A stretch of 64,000 nucleotides of DNA. Origin: Thalassococcus sp. S3 (lineage in GTDB: Bacteria; Pseudomonadota; Alphaproteobacteria; Rhodobacterales; Rhodobacteraceae). The DNA lies in the NCBI RefSeq assembly GCF_004216475.1, contig NZ_CP022303.1, positions 1,984,001 through 2,048,000 of the forward strand, read 5' to 3'. Made by a program: the position numbers and the translations under genes. Of the stretch, positions 52,554 to 63,994 are shown in pieces. The notes under the pieces were generated by a model. It was not told the origin of the DNA. It did not search any database and saw only the letters and a list, made by a program, of their open reading frames with translations. Numbering within the stretch: the first letter of the stretch is position 1; every line of letters starts with the position of its first letter.

Positions 52554-53490
52554 ATGACGGCGCAACGCCTCGTTTACTATCTGGACGATCAGCCCGGGAT
52601 TACGCGACGCCGCTGCGGCCGGGGATTTACCTATCTTGCGCCCGACGGCACGACCATCGACCGGGGCGCGGAGCGGACGCGGCTGGAGGCATTGGCGGTT
52701 CCACCGGCTTATCAAGAGGTCTGGATGTCACCGCTGACAAATGGGCATTTACAGGCGACAGGCCGCGACGACAGGCGGCGCAAGCAATATCGCTATCACC
52801 CTGATTGGGTTGCGGCGCGGGCAGCGGACAAGTTCGCCGACCTTCCCGCCTTTGGTCAGGGTTTGCCTCGGTTACGCAGACGGGTTCGGCGGGATCTCAA
52901 GGAAGATGTGGGTGAGGAGAGGTTTGCGCTTGCCGCAGCCGTGGCGCTGATGGACCGGATGGCCCTGCGCGCTGGCATGCCCGGTTATGCCGAAGAAAAC
53001 GGAACATATGGCGTGTTGACGCTGAAGCGCAGACATCTGCGGCTCGACGGTGCACGGGTTCGGCTGGATTACACGGCAAAGGGCGGCAAACGGGTGCGGC
53101 AGAGCCGGACGGACCGCACCTTGGCTCGGGCTCTGGAGGCGGCACAGGATCATGGGGGCGCAACACTCTTGTCCTGGGTGGACAGTGGCGGCGCAGTACG
53201 CCCGCTCTCTTCCGGGGCACTGAATGCGTATCTGAGCGACAGCGTCGGAGCCGAGGCGACGGCCAAGACATTCCGGACTTGGGCGGGCACCGTCGCCGCC
53301 TTTGATATCGCTCAAAAAGGAGAGGCCAGCATCAAGGCAATGGCGGAGGCGGCGGCGGAACGGTTGCACAACACGCCCGCAATTGCGCGCTCAAGCTATG
53401 TTCATCCAAAGGTGATTGAGCTTGCGGGGACGGGATGGTCGAACGATGCCATCCCCCGCGACGGCATGAGCCGCGCAGAGGCGGGACTGC

Positions 53491-53513
<23 letters not shown>
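52554..53513 (+). CDS. DNA topoisomerase IB
   Basis: 319 residues, the short poxvirus-like type. Catalytic parts: GVLTLKRRHLRLDG (Lys/Arg), the core TFRTWAGTVAAFD and the active Tyr in ARSSYVHPKV. Relaxes supercoils through a 3'-phosphotyrosine. Co-transcribed with DUF2945. Confidence 0.94.
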
Positions 53514-55418
<1,905 letters not shown>

Positions 55419-55453
55419 TCATAACGCTGCAACGCGGCGAGGGGAAGGGCCGG

Positions 55454-56323
55454 TCAGGCTGATCGGCGATGTTTACGCTCACGCCAGAGTGTGAACAGGC
55501 CCGATGCGATGATCAAAGTGGTGCCGAGCATCATCAGAGTGTCGGGCCGTTCGGCAAAGAGGACCATTCCAATCGCCAGAGCGAAGACCATACGCGAGTA
55601 ACGAAAAGGGGTCACAAACGCGACCTCGCCGATGCGAGAGGCCGCTACGATGCAATAGTAGGCGAAAACGCCCAGTCCAACGGTCGCCAAAAGTGCTGCC
55701 CAAAGCCAGGGCGGAGGTGCGACATAGGGCAGATCGGTCACTGCGGCGAGGATCGCGGCGGCTGGCAGAGCGGCGAGAAATCCAAGATAGCTGAGCTGCA
55801 CCGAAGAGATTTCCGCCGGCACCCGCCTCACGGCAACGTCCCGGGCGGCCAGTCCGACCACGCCCATCACGGCAAAAAGCGCGTTGGCATCGAAGCCGTC
55901 AAGACCGGGGCGCAGGATCAGCATCACACCTGCGAACCCGACCAGAATAGCGCTCCACCGCTTCCACCCGACCGGCTCCCCGAGAAACAAGGCGGCGCCC
56001 AGCGTGACAAGAAGGGGCGCGGCTTGCAGGATGGCCGAGGCGGTCGCAAGCGGGATCAGCGAAAGTGCCGTGACAAATCCGACGATGCCCAGCATCTCGG
56101 ACAGGTTGCGGATCAAGATCGGCACCGTCAGAAACCGGCGATCCAGCAACTTCTGACCCCGCAACACCGTCAGCAACGCAAAGACGAGCGACCCGCCGCA
56201 CCCGAGAACCAGGATGATCTGCCATGTCGGCAGCGCGCCTGCCATCAGCTTGATCAGAGCATCTTCCACCGCGAAGCCCAGCATCGCGAGCACCATCAGC
56301 GCGGCCCCTTTCAGATTGTCCAT
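55454..56323 (-). CDS. EamA/DMT-superfamily transporter
   Basis: 289 residues from ATG 56323. Ten transmembrane helices; the N-terminal half has FAVEDALIKLMAGALP and LFLGEPVGWKRW. Substrate unknown. It is divergent from the AbrB-type membrane protein. Confidence 0.88.
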   Translation of the reverse strand: MDNLKGAALMVLAMLGFAVEDALIKLMAGALPTWQIILVLGCGGSLVFALLTVLRGQKLLDRRFLTVPILIRNLSEMLGIVGFVTALSLIPLATASAILQAAPLLVTLGAALFLGEPVGWKRWSAILVGFAGVMLILRPGLDGFDANALFAVMGVVGLAARDVAVRRVPAEISSVQLSYLGFLAALPAAAILAAVTDLPYVAPPPWLWAALLATVGLGVFAYYCIVAASRIGEVAFVTPFRYSRMVFALAIGMVLFAERPDTLMMLGTTLIIASGLFTLWRERKHRRSA

Positions 56324-56432
56324 GATGCCTCCCGGTTGCGTGGTGCCAGCACTACGCAGGGCCCAACCGGATGCAAGCGGAAAGCCGTGCTTGCGATTGG
56401 CCCGGCGCTCAGACCGTGCTAGCAGGCCGCCA

Positions 56433-57485
56433 ATGAAGGATCTCCGAAATATCGGTCTGTGGGGCAGAACTGTTTTAGCCTTTGCCATGGCGGGCGTTGG
56501 TGCGATGGTCGGGTTTTACCTGAACTTTCCTGCGTATCTTCTTACTGGATCAGCCCTTTTTGTCAGCGTTGCCACGCTGGCAGGGCTTCGGCTTGAAATT
56601 CACCCCTTGGTCCGTGACGCGGCGTTTCTTGTGCTTGGAACCGGGATCGGCTCGCTTGTCACGGCCGAGACGCTGGGGGCCATCGCCACCTGGCCTTTTG
56701 CCTTTGTCGTTCTTGCGGTGGCGCTGGTCGCAACCATGGGCCTCTGCCAATGGCTTTTACGCACCGTGTTCGGCTTTGACGTGCGCAGCGCGACATTGGC
56801 AAGCGCCCCGGGTCATCTCAGCTATGTCATCGCCATGAGCGCGGAGATGGGCATAGACCCATTGCGCGTCACGGTCGTGCAATCGGTCCGGCTGCTGGCC
56901 CTGACGCTTCTTGTTCCCGTTCTCGCGCTGGTGCTTGGCGTCGAGATCGCGGGCAACCCGTTGAGCGGGAACAGCGTTCTGCCCTGGCTTGATTTCGCGG
57001 CCTTACTGTTCATTTCGCTTTTTGTGGGCCTTTTGATGAAGCGGTTTGGCCTTCCGGCGCCGCTGCTTGTCGGCGCGCTTTTCGTATCCAGCGTCGCACA
57101 TGGGGCAAGCTGGACCACCGGGGGATTGCACCCCTCGCTTGGGCTTGTCGCGTTCGTGTTGTTGGGCGCGCTGATCGGAACGCGGTTTTCCGGGATCGGC
57201 TGGACAGCTTTTCGCGGCGCGGTGGGGGCCGGGGTCGCGGTGACGCTCATTTCGGGCGCGATCGCGCTGGCCGCGTCGGTTCCCGTCGCGGTGCTGCTGG
57301 GCATGCCCATCAGCACCGTGCTGGCGGCCTTCGCGCCCGGCGGATTCGAGACCATGGTGGCCCTTGGCGCGGTTCTGGGAGCAAATCCAAGCTTTGTGGC
57401 TGCGACCCATGTCGTCCGCTTGGCCTTGCTCACCGGGCTTGTTCCCCTGATGCTGGCTTGGATGACGCGGCGCGTTGCCGAGTAG
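56433..57485 (+). CDS. AbrB-family membrane protein (putative ammonia monooxygenase-like transporter)
   Basis: 350 residues, start at ATG 56433. Ten or more helices in two repeats; ASAPGHLSYVIAMSAEMGIDPLRVTVVQSVRLLAL and FAPGGFETMVALGAVLGANPSFVAATHVVRL are the paired family motifs. The name AbrB is historical; substrate unknown. Confidence 0.88.
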   Translation: MKDLRNIGLWGRTVLAFAMAGVGAMVGFYLNFPAYLLTGSALFVSVATLAGLRLEIHPLVRDAAFLVLGTGIGSLVTAETLGAIATWPFAFVVLAVALVATMGLCQWLLRTVFGFDVRSATLASAPGHLSYVIAMSAEMGIDPLRVTVVQSVRLLALTLLVPVLALVLGVEIAGNPLSGNSVLPWLDFAALLFISLFVGLLMKRFGLPAPLLVGALFVSSVAHGASWTTGGLHPSLGLVAFVLLGALIGTRFSGIGWTAFRGAVGAGVAVTLISGAIALAASVPVAVLLGMPISTVLAAFAPGGFETMVALGAVLGANPSFVAATHVVRLALLTGLVPLMLAWMTRRVAE

Positions 57486-57495
57486 GCAGAGCGGC

Positions 57496-57915
57496 TCAGC
57501 GCCTATCCTTCTTGATCGGCACGCCGTAGAGTTCCAGGCGGTGGCCGCGTAGCTCATAGCCCAGCTTGGCCGCGATCCGGTCCTGAAGCTCTTCGATCTC
57601 TTCATCCACGAACTCGATCACCTCTCCCGAATTCATGTCGATAAGATGGTCATGATGCTCTCGTTCGGCATCCTCGTACCGCGCGCGGCCATCGCCGAAT
57701 TCCAGCTTGTCGAGAATACCCGCCTCTTCAAACAGTTTCACCGTCCGGTAGACCGTCGCGATGGAGATCCCCGAATCAAGTGCGCTCGCGCGTGCGTAAA
57801 GCTGCTCGACATCCGGGTGGTCGTCGCTCTCTTCAAGCACCTTGGCGATGATGCGACGTTGGCCGGTCATGCGCAGACCCTTGGCCTCGCATCGGGCAAT
57901 GATCGTGTCTGGCAT
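57496..57915 (-). CDS. fur: Fur-family metalloregulator (Fur/Mur)
   Basis: 139 residues from ATG 57915; an ATG four codons earlier also fits. Fur fold: LRMTGQRRIIAKVLEES, SIATVYRTVKLFEEAG and HHDHLIDMNSGEVIEFVDEEIE, with HHDH metal ligands. In Rhodobacterales this orthologue mostly senses manganese (Mur) as well as iron. It converges on the AbrB gene. Confidence 0.92.
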   Translation of the reverse strand: MPDTIIARCEAKGLRMTGQRRIIAKVLEESDDHPDVEQLYARASALDSGISIATVYRTVKLFEEAGILDKLEFGDGRARYEDAEREHHDHLIDMNSGEVIEFVDEEIEELQDRIAAKLGYELRGHRLELYGVPIKKDRR

Positions 57916-58248
57916 AAGCGCTCCCACTCGTCCTGGGCCAAGGGTTTATCCTGCCTTGCGTGGCAGGGCCAGACGGCTTTTGGTTGACTTTGCCCGCACA
58001 AAGCGCCATCTGCCGGTCAACGCTTTCCTCTGCCGCGTGAGCAGTGAAGCGGCGGCGAGATTGTGCCGCCCTTGGGTCTTTTAGAGACCGACAGGAGGGA
58101 AAGCGGGATTGTTCCCAAAATCACGCGTGGGGCCACACCGCCGGACCGGCCTTTTCGCATGCGGCGAAGGGCACGCGTGTCCGTTGCGGGCCTCAAACGC
58201 CGCGCGACGCGGCATATATGCGGCTCAAAGGGTCGCGAAAGGATATGA
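57916..58248. other. 333-base divergent region between fur and the helicase
   Basis: No gene. A 6-bp-arm hairpin (CCTGCC / GGCAGG, 57950-57967), an inverted repeat GGTCT/AGACC (58075-58089) and a short run CCCAAAATCACGCGTG (58114-58129) resembling the end of the interspersed repeat are present. AAAGGA precedes the helicase start. Confidence 0.5.
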
Positions 58249-59511
58249 ATGACCGAATTCGATATGATGGGTCTGCCTGACCGGCTGACCAGGCGCATCA
58301 AGGCCATGGGCCTGACCGACCCGACCCCGATCCAAAGCCGGGCCATTCCACAGGCTTTGGACGGTCGCGATGTCGTCGGGCTCGCCCAGACGGGCACCGG
58401 CAAGACATTGGCCTTTGGATTGCCGCTGGTCGCCCAGATGCTGGAATATGGCCGCAAGCCGGAACGCCAGACCGTGCGCGGGCTGGTGCTGGCGCCCACA
58501 CGTGAACTGGCCGGGCAGATCGTGCAAAACCTGCGCGCGCTGGTCGAGGACACGCCGCTCAAGGTGGGGCTGGTCGTGGGCGGCCAGTCGATCAATGCGC
58601 AGATCAAGCGGCTGGAGCGGGGTACGGACATTCTGGTGGCAACTCCGGGGCGGCTGATCGACCTGATGGATCGCAAGGCGCTGAGGCTGGATCAAACGGC
58701 GTTTCTGGTGCTGGACGAGGCCGACCAGATGCTGGATCTGGGTTTCATCCACGCGCTTCGCAAGATCGCCGGCATGCTGCCGTCAGAGCGTCAGACGATG
58801 CTTTTCTCTGCGACCATGCCCAAGCAGATGAACGAGATTGCTCAAAGCTATCTGACCCATCCTGTGCGGGTGGAGGTCTCGCCGCCGGGCAAGGCGGCGG
58901 ACAAGATCACGCAGGCTGTCCATTTCGTGGCCAAGGCAGAGAAAACGAACCTGCTGATCGAATTGCTGGATGCGCACCGCGACGAGCGGGCGATCGTGTT
59001 CGGGCGGACCAAGCACGGCTCGGAAAAGCTGATGAAACTTTTGGAGAAGGCGGGTTACGCCGCCGCTTCGATCCACGGCAACAAGAGCCAGGGCCAGAGA
59101 GACCGCGCGCTCAAGGCATTCAAATCCGGCGAAATCAAAGTGTTGGTCGCCACGGATGTGGCGGCGAGGGGGCTGGACATCCCGGATGTCAAACACGTTT
59201 ACAACTACGATCTGCCCAACGTGCCCGACAGCTATGTCCACAGGATCGGGCGCACGGCACGGGCGGGCAAGGACGGTGCTGCCATTGCCTTTTGCGCACC
59301 GGACGAGATGGGAGAGCTGAAAGCGATCCAGAAGGTGATGGGGATTTCGATACCCGTGGCATCGGGCCGTCCCTGGGAACCGATCCAGGCGCCCGCGAAA
59401 CCAAAGGGGCGCGGCGGGCCAGCCGGCAAGCCCGGGGGCAAACCGGGTGGCCGACCGAACCGGCGCCGTCGCAGGCCGGGACGGAGCGGCAGCGGCGCGA
59501 AGGCGGCGTAA
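58249..59511 (+). CDS. rhlE: DEAD-box RNA helicase (RhlE-like)
   Basis: 420 residues. All motifs: Q (DPTPIQSRAIP), I AQTGTGKT, Ia PTRELAGQI, Ib TPGRLID, II DEAD, III SAT, IV VFGRTK, V ATDVAARGLDIP and VI HRIGRTARAG. The C-terminal tail is Gly/Arg/Lys-rich and probably binds RNA. A terminator follows. Confidence 0.96.
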   Translation: MTEFDMMGLPDRLTRRIKAMGLTDPTPIQSRAIPQALDGRDVVGLAQTGTGKTLAFGLPLVAQMLEYGRKPERQTVRGLVLAPTRELAGQIVQNLRALVEDTPLKVGLVVGGQSINAQIKRLERGTDILVATPGRLIDLMDRKALRLDQTAFLVLDEADQMLDLGFIHALRKIAGMLPSERQTMLFSATMPKQMNEIAQSYLTHPVRVEVSPPGKAADKITQAVHFVAKAEKTNLLIELLDAHRDERAIVFGRTKHGSEKLMKLLEKAGYAAASIHGNKSQGQRDRALKAFKSGEIKVLVATDVAARGLDIPDVKHVYNYDLPNVPDSYVHRIGRTARAGKDGAAIAFCAPDEMGELKAIQKVMGISIPVASGRPWEPIQAPAKPKGRGGPAGKPGGKPGGRPNRRRRRPGRSGSGAKAA

Positions 59512-59530
59512 GCCATATAACTTGAGACTG

Positions 59531-59561
59531 GCGCGGTATCCCTCTGATATCGCGCTTTTTT
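59531..59561 (+). terminator. Intrinsic terminator of the helicase gene
   Basis: 10-bp stem (GCGCGGTATC / GATATCGCGC, one G-T pair) with a CCTCT loop and six T's, 20 bases after the stop. Confidence 0.88.
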
Positions 59562-59583
59562 CCATAGGTTTCAAAGTCGCAGC

Positions 59584-60045
59584 CTAGTAGGCGATATCTG
59601 GATTGAATGCTGTGATCGGCCCCAGAACTGTCAGGCAGTCCGGTCGGAAGACAACGACATGTGACAGGTCCGGTCGCGAGCGAGACGAGTAGAGCATCGC
59701 GTGCGCCTCGGTCTTTCGCGCGGCGTCCGAGAAGACCCATGTGGGGGACGGATGCCCTGCTGCCCGGATGTCCTGCCAGATCCGGGAGGCGCCCCGATTG
59801 CCACGCTCATCCGCGACACGGTCAGCATTCAGCCACATCGGGACCAAAGCGCGTGCGATCCCGTCGTCAAGATATCTACGGATGGCCACGGCAGCCCCCT
59901 CCGCCGTGAGAGATGTGTAGGCTGCGATTTGTCCGGAATGATGAAACCGCCCTTCGGGCGCCTGTGCAGGCGTGTTTGGCGTATCGACGAGTTCTCTGGG
60001 CAGGAGCCGCCAGACCGGCCCGTTGAAATGTGTCAGTGAAACCAT
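59584..60045 (-). CDS. RES-domain protein (putative NAD-degrading)
   Basis: 153 residues from ATG 60045. RES pattern: FNGPVWRLLPREL, APEGRFHHSGQIAAYTSLTAEGAAVAIRRYL and LSHVVVF. RES toxins such as MbcT cleave NAD+. No XRE/ParS antitoxin gene is adjacent, and the 184 bases upstream hold no clear gene. Toxin function is not shown. Confidence 0.8.
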   Translation of the reverse strand: MVSLTHFNGPVWRLLPRELVDTPNTPAQAPEGRFHHSGQIAAYTSLTAEGAAVAIRRYLDDGIARALVPMWLNADRVADERGNRGASRIWQDIRAAGHPSPTWVFSDAARKTEAHAMLYSSRSRPDLSHVVVFRPDCLTVLGPITAFNPDIAY

Positions 60046-60229
60046 CGTCTTTACCGCTTTCAGACTACGCTTGTCTTGATCTCCCATGAGATCGGCGGTG
60101 GCAACGAGGATTGACCACGCCACAGCTTTTTTGCTGCGCCGGGGCGGCGCGGTCTCAAGGGATCGGCGTGCTCTGTCAGTGGGAACAGGCGGTCCATTGT
60201 GCCGATGATGGCGGGATATCGGTTCTTGA

Positions 60230-61024
60230 CTAGCTATAAAGGGGCTGGACACCCATCTGGACATGGAGCGCGTTCACCGTCTGCTGGTTCAGGCCCAGCG
60301 CCTTAGCGAGGCTGTCGAGATACTGCGCCTCTGCCGCAGTGTCGACGCGGATCGACATAAGTGACATGGAATAGACTTGCATTGCCTGCGCGGCGGGCGT
60401 GTCCGCGGCGAGCGCCTCGACATCGACGGGGGCGGCAAGCTGCTGCTGGACGAAAGCGATGTCTTCGGCGTCGGCGTCGTCGCCCAAGGTTTCGAGGATC
60501 TTGGCCTTTTCGGCCTCGTCGATATCGCCATCGGCCTTGGCCGCCTGGATCATCGCCCGCAGCATGAGGCCGGCGGCTTCTTCGGCCTCGGGCGCGGTCT
60601 CGCGCGTGTTGAACTGGTCGAGAAGACCGCCCACGCCCTTGCCACTCATCGCCGCTGCGCCACCCATCGCGGCCAGGATGCCGGCCATGCCCGCGCCGCC
60701 GCCGGGAACGGAGGACAGAAGACCGCCCTTGTCCTCCGTCCCGGTCCCGGCGCCTGTGGTCCCGCCGGTCATCGCATTCATCATGTCCTGAAGACCACCC
60801 ATGCCGCTTTGGCTCATCTTGGTCATCATGTCCTGCAGGCCGCTCCCGGCCATCATCTGCTGAAGCTGGTCCATTCCGGGCGCCTGTTCGGCCTGGGCCT
60901 CGCGGCTGGGAACCTGTGCGCCGCCCATCAGCCCCGCAAGACCCTTGCCGCCGGAGAGATGGTCCACCCCGCGCGCCGCCGCATATCCAATGGCCACCTT
61001 GGCCAGCGTTCCCATCAGTCCCAT
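60230..61024 (-). CDS. DUF533/TerB-like protein (YebE family)
   Basis: 264 residues from ATG 61024. Gly/Met-rich N-half (GLAGLMGG, MMAGSGLQDMM) and a helical TerB-like domain at the C-end (LMLRAMIQAAKADGDIDEAEKAKIL, then VYSMSLMSIRVDTAAEAQYL). Possibly membrane-associated. Role unknown. Confidence 0.85.
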   Translation of the reverse strand: MGLMGTLAKVAIGYAAARGVDHLSGGKGLAGLMGGAQVPSREAQAEQAPGMDQLQQMMAGSGLQDMMTKMSQSGMGGLQDMMNAMTGGTTGAGTGTEDKGGLLSSVPGGGAGMAGILAAMGGAAAMSGKGVGGLLDQFNTRETAPEAEEAAGLMLRAMIQAAKADGDIDEAEKAKILETLGDDADAEDIAFVQQQLAAPVDVEALAADTPAAQAMQVYSMSLMSIRVDTAAEAQYLDSLAKALGLNQQTVNALHVQMGVQPLYS

Positions 61025-61133
61025 GTCGTCCTCCCGAAAAAAGCTGTTTGTGACAGCATCGCATGTCAGGGGTTTCTGTGAAGAGAAAAGATCGCTGCTT
61101 GCTTTTTGCGCAGGCGTCGCGTCCGGTGGCCGG

Positions 61134-62009
61134 ATGGAACGGAAAGACAGCGTAGATGCCTTCGGGCTGGTCGCGATGATCGGGTTCGCGACGATCTTTG
61201 CGCTCAATCAGGTGGTGATCAAGGTGACGGGAGGCGGGTTTGGCCCCGTCTTCATGGCAGGGCTGCGGTCGCTGGGGGCGCTTGGGGTGCTTCTGCTCTG
61301 GATGCGGTGGCGGGGTGTACGGCTGGAGACGCCGCCGGGCGCGCTTTGGGGCGGAATGCTGGCGGGGGTTCTGTTCTCGGTCGAGTTCACCTGCCTTTTC
61401 ACCGCCCTCGATCTGACGACGGTCGCGCGCGCCTCGATCATCTTTTATTCGATGCCCGTCTGGCTGGCGCTGGCGGCCCATTTCCTGCTGCCGGCGGACA
61501 GGCTGAACAGTGTTCGTGCCCTGGGGATGGCGCTGGCGATGGGCGGCGTGGCGCTGGCGCTCTTTGACCGGTCGGGGGCGGAGGGGAACCTGACGGGGGA
61601 TCTGCTCGCGCTGGTGGGGGCGATGTGCTGGGCGGGGATCGCGCTGACAGCCAGAATCACACCGCTGTCGCAGGCCCGTCCGGAGGTACAGCTTTACTGG
61701 CAGGTGCTGGTCTCGGCCCCGATCCTGCTGGCGATTTCGCCCTTCATGGGGGATCTGCTGAGGGAGGTGGCGTGGATCCACATCGCGGGGCTCGCGTTTC
61801 AGATCGTCTGCGTGGCGAGCCTGGGGTTTCTGATGTGGTTCTGGCTCTTGTCGATCTACCCAGCCTCGTCGGTGGCGTCCTTCAGCTTTCTCTCGCCCGT
61901 GCTTGCGGTGCTCTTTGGCTGGCTTTTGCTGGGCGAGACCATCGGGGCGGAGATCTGGGTGGCGTTGGCGCTGGTGGCGGCAGGGCTGGTGCTGATCAAC
62001 CGAAGGTGA
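61134..62009 (+). CDS. EamA/DMT-superfamily transporter
   Basis: 291 residues from ATG 61134. Ten helices; first half FGLVAMIGFATIFALNQVVIK, second half ends in [24 protein letters not shown]. Substrate unknown. The fourth DMT-type transporter in the window. Confidence 0.88.
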   Translation: MERKDSVDAFGLVAMIGFATIFALNQVVIKVTGGGFGPVFMAGLRSLGALGVLLLWMRWRGVRLETPPGALWGGMLAGVLFSVEFTCLFTALDLTTVARASIIFYSMPVWLALAAHFLLPADRLNSVRALGMALAMGGVALALFDRSGAEGNLTGDLLALVGAMCWAGIALTARITPLSQARPEVQLYWQVLVSAPILLAISPFMGDLLREVAWIHIAGLAFQIVCVASLGFLMWFWLLSIYPASSVASFSFLSPVLAVLFGWLLLGETIGAEIWVALALVAAGLVLINRR

Positions 62010-62023
62010 ATGTCGTGGGCCGT

Positions 62024-62088
62024 GGGAGGGGGGGCTGTCTGCCCCCCGGCCTGCGGCCTCCCCCCGAGGATATTTTGACCCAAAGAAG
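62024..62088. repeat. GC-rich double hairpin with GAGGATATTTTG tail
   Basis: A G-run/C-run hairpin (GGGGGG / CCCCCC), then GGCC-TGC-GGCC, then CCCCCCGAGGATATTTTG. From memory this type recurs between Rhodobacteraceae genes. It fills the gap between the convergent DMT and selO genes and may terminate both. Confidence 0.6.
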
Positions 62089-62094
62089 CGGGGA

Positions 62095-63513
62095 TCAGGT
62101 GCCGCAGAAGGTCGCCGGGACGACCTCGTCCGGGGTGGGCGGGCGTTGCAGCTCCGCATGGTCGGGTTGGTCGTCATAGGGACGGGCCAGGACGGTGGTG
62201 AGGCGGTGGAAGGGGGTGTAGTCGCCTCCGACGGCGGCCTCGATCATTTGCTCGATCCGGTGATTGCGCGGGATGAAGGCGGGGTTCGAGCGTGCGATGA
62301 GCGCCTGAGGATCGGCCTCACGCCCGGTGCGGGCCTGCCATCCGGGGAGCCAATTGTCGTAGGCTGAAGGGTCGGTGAACTGGTCGCGCGCCGTGTCGGC
62401 GCCGAGGGCACGGAATGTGTTGGTGAAATCGGCATATTGTGCGGCCATGTGCTGGAGCAGGTCGGTGACGAGGGCAAGATCGCCGTCTTCTTCGGTGGCG
62501 AGGCCAAGCTTGGCACGGAAGGTGGCGAGCCAGTGGTCCTGGATCAGGGCGGGCATCGCGTGGACGATCGTGGTGGCCTCTTCGACGGCGGCCTCTTTGT
62601 CCTCCATCTGTTGGATCAGCGCGGTGGCGAGTTGGGCGAGGTTCCAGACGGCGATGTCGGGCTGATTGGAATAGGCGTAGCGGCCCATCCGGTCGATGGA
62701 GCTGAAGACCGTGTTCGGGTGATAGGTGTCCATGAAGGCGCAGGGGCCATAGTCGATGGTCTCGCCCGAAATGGCGCAATTGTCGGTGTTCATCACGCCG
62801 TGGATGAAGCCGACGCCCATCCATTGGGCGATCAATTTGGCCTGCGCGTCGCGAACCGCGGTGAGCAGGCCGAGCGGGCCTTGGGCGTCCGGGTAGTGGC
62901 GCTGGATGGCGTAGTCGGTCAGCGCCTTGAGATGAGTAATCTCGCCGCGGGCAGCGAAGATCTGGAAGGTGCCGACCCGCAGGTGGCTGGAGGCCACGCG
63001 GGTGAGGACCGCGCCGGGCAGAGCCCCTTCGCGGTAGACGGGCTCTCCGGTTTCGACGGCGGCAAGCCCGCGGGTGGTGGGAATGCCGAGGGCATGCATG
63101 GCCTCGGAGACGACATATTCGCGCAGCACGGGACCCAACCAGGCGCGTCCGTCGCCCATACGGGAATAGGGCGTGGGACCGGAGCCTTTGAGCTGAATGT
63201 CACGGCGTTTTTCGTCGGTGCCGATGGTTTCGCCCAGAAGGAGGGCTCGTCCATCGCCGAGCTGTGGATTGTATTGGCCGAATTGGTGACCGGCATAGAG
63301 CTGCGCCAGAGGGGTGGCACCGTCGGGGACGGCATTGCCGGCGAAGACGCGGGCCATCTCTTCGGTCTCCCCCCGGGAGATGCGGAGGAGCTTGGCAAGA
63401 TCGTCGTTAAACGCGATGAGGCGCGGGGCGGCAACGGGTTTGGGGGGCTGCGCGGTGTAGAAGGCACCGGGCAGGCGGGCATAGCTGTTGTCGAAGGGGA
63501 TCGAGAAGGTCAT
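62095..63513 (-). CDS. selO: Protein adenylyltransferase SelO (YdiU/UPF0061)
   Basis: 472 residues. SelO pseudokinase features: [23 protein letters not shown], the substrate loop [18 protein letters not shown], and [21 protein letters not shown] with catalytic Asn/Asp. It attaches AMP to Ser/Thr/Tyr of target proteins under oxidative stress. Confidence 0.95.
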   Translation of the reverse strand: MTFSIPFDNSYARLPGAFYTAQPPKPVAAPRLIAFNDDLAKLLRISRGETEEMARVFAGNAVPDGATPLAQLYAGHQFGQYNPQLGDGRALLLGETIGTDEKRRDIQLKGSGPTPYSRMGDGRAWLGPVLREYVVSEAMHALGIPTTRGLAAVETGEPVYREGALPGAVLTRVASSHLRVGTFQIFAARGEITHLKALTDYAIQRHYPDAQGPLGLLTAVRDAQAKLIAQWMGVGFIHGVMNTDNCAISGETIDYGPCAFMDTYHPNTVFSSIDRMGRYAYSNQPDIAVWNLAQLATALIQQMEDKEAAVEEATTIVHAMPALIQDHWLATFRAKLGLATEEDGDLALVTDLLQHMAAQYADFTNTFRALGADTARDQFTDPSAYDNWLPGWQARTGREADPQALIARSNPAFIPRNHRIEQMIEAAVGGDYTPFHRLTTVLARPYDDQPDHAELQRPPTPDEVVPATFCGT

Positions 63514-63544
63514 GAGGCTGATTTATGGCCGGAGGGCGCGATTG

Positions 63545-63994
63545 CTAGAGTGTGCGGGTCATCAGCACGTAACGGGCACGGGGGCTGAAGCCGCTGCGGC
63601 TGTAGAGGCGTTGAGCGGCCTCGTTTTCCCGGTCGACCTCGAGATGCAGCGCTTTCACGCCCGCGCTGCCCAGCGCCTTGGGCAGGGCGCTGAGGACGCT
63701 GGAGGCGATACCGCGCTTGCGGACGGCGGGGCGGATGTAGAGCTCATCGACGAAGGCATCCATGCCGCCCAACTCGATCGACCAGCCGAAGGTGATGACG
63801 ATATAGCCGAGCGGGGCACGGGCCGGGCCGATCAGATAGATGGCACCGTGCGGGCTGCCGTTAAGCAACGGTTGAATTGCATCACGGCGGGCCTCATCGG
63901 GACCTTCCAGGCCCTCTTCGGCGTGGAAAGCAGCGGAGAGGGTGTCGATGCGCTCGAGATCCTCGGGCTTGGCGAGGTGGAGGGCGGTGCTCAT
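63545..63994 (-). CDS. GNAT-family N-acetyltransferase
   Basis: 149 residues. Motifs: LGYIVITFGWS strand, DELYIRPAVRKRGIASSVLSALP acetyl-CoA loop (R-K-R-G-I-A) and LHLEVDRENEAAQRLYSRSGF. Substrate unknown. Its start is six bases from the window edge. Confidence 0.92.
   Translation of the reverse strand: MSTALHLAKPEDLERIDTLSAAFHAEEGLEGPDEARRDAIQPLLNGSPHGAIYLIGPARAPLGYIVITFGWSIELGGMDAFVDELYIRPAVRKRGIASSVLSALPKALGSAGVKALHLEVDRENEAAQRLYSRSGFSPRARYVLMTRTL

Noticed and set aside
60303..62177. 624-codon open frame on the minus strand
   Set aside because: It crosses the DUF533 gene in another frame and lies opposite the DMT transporter; Arg/His/Pro-rich shadow.
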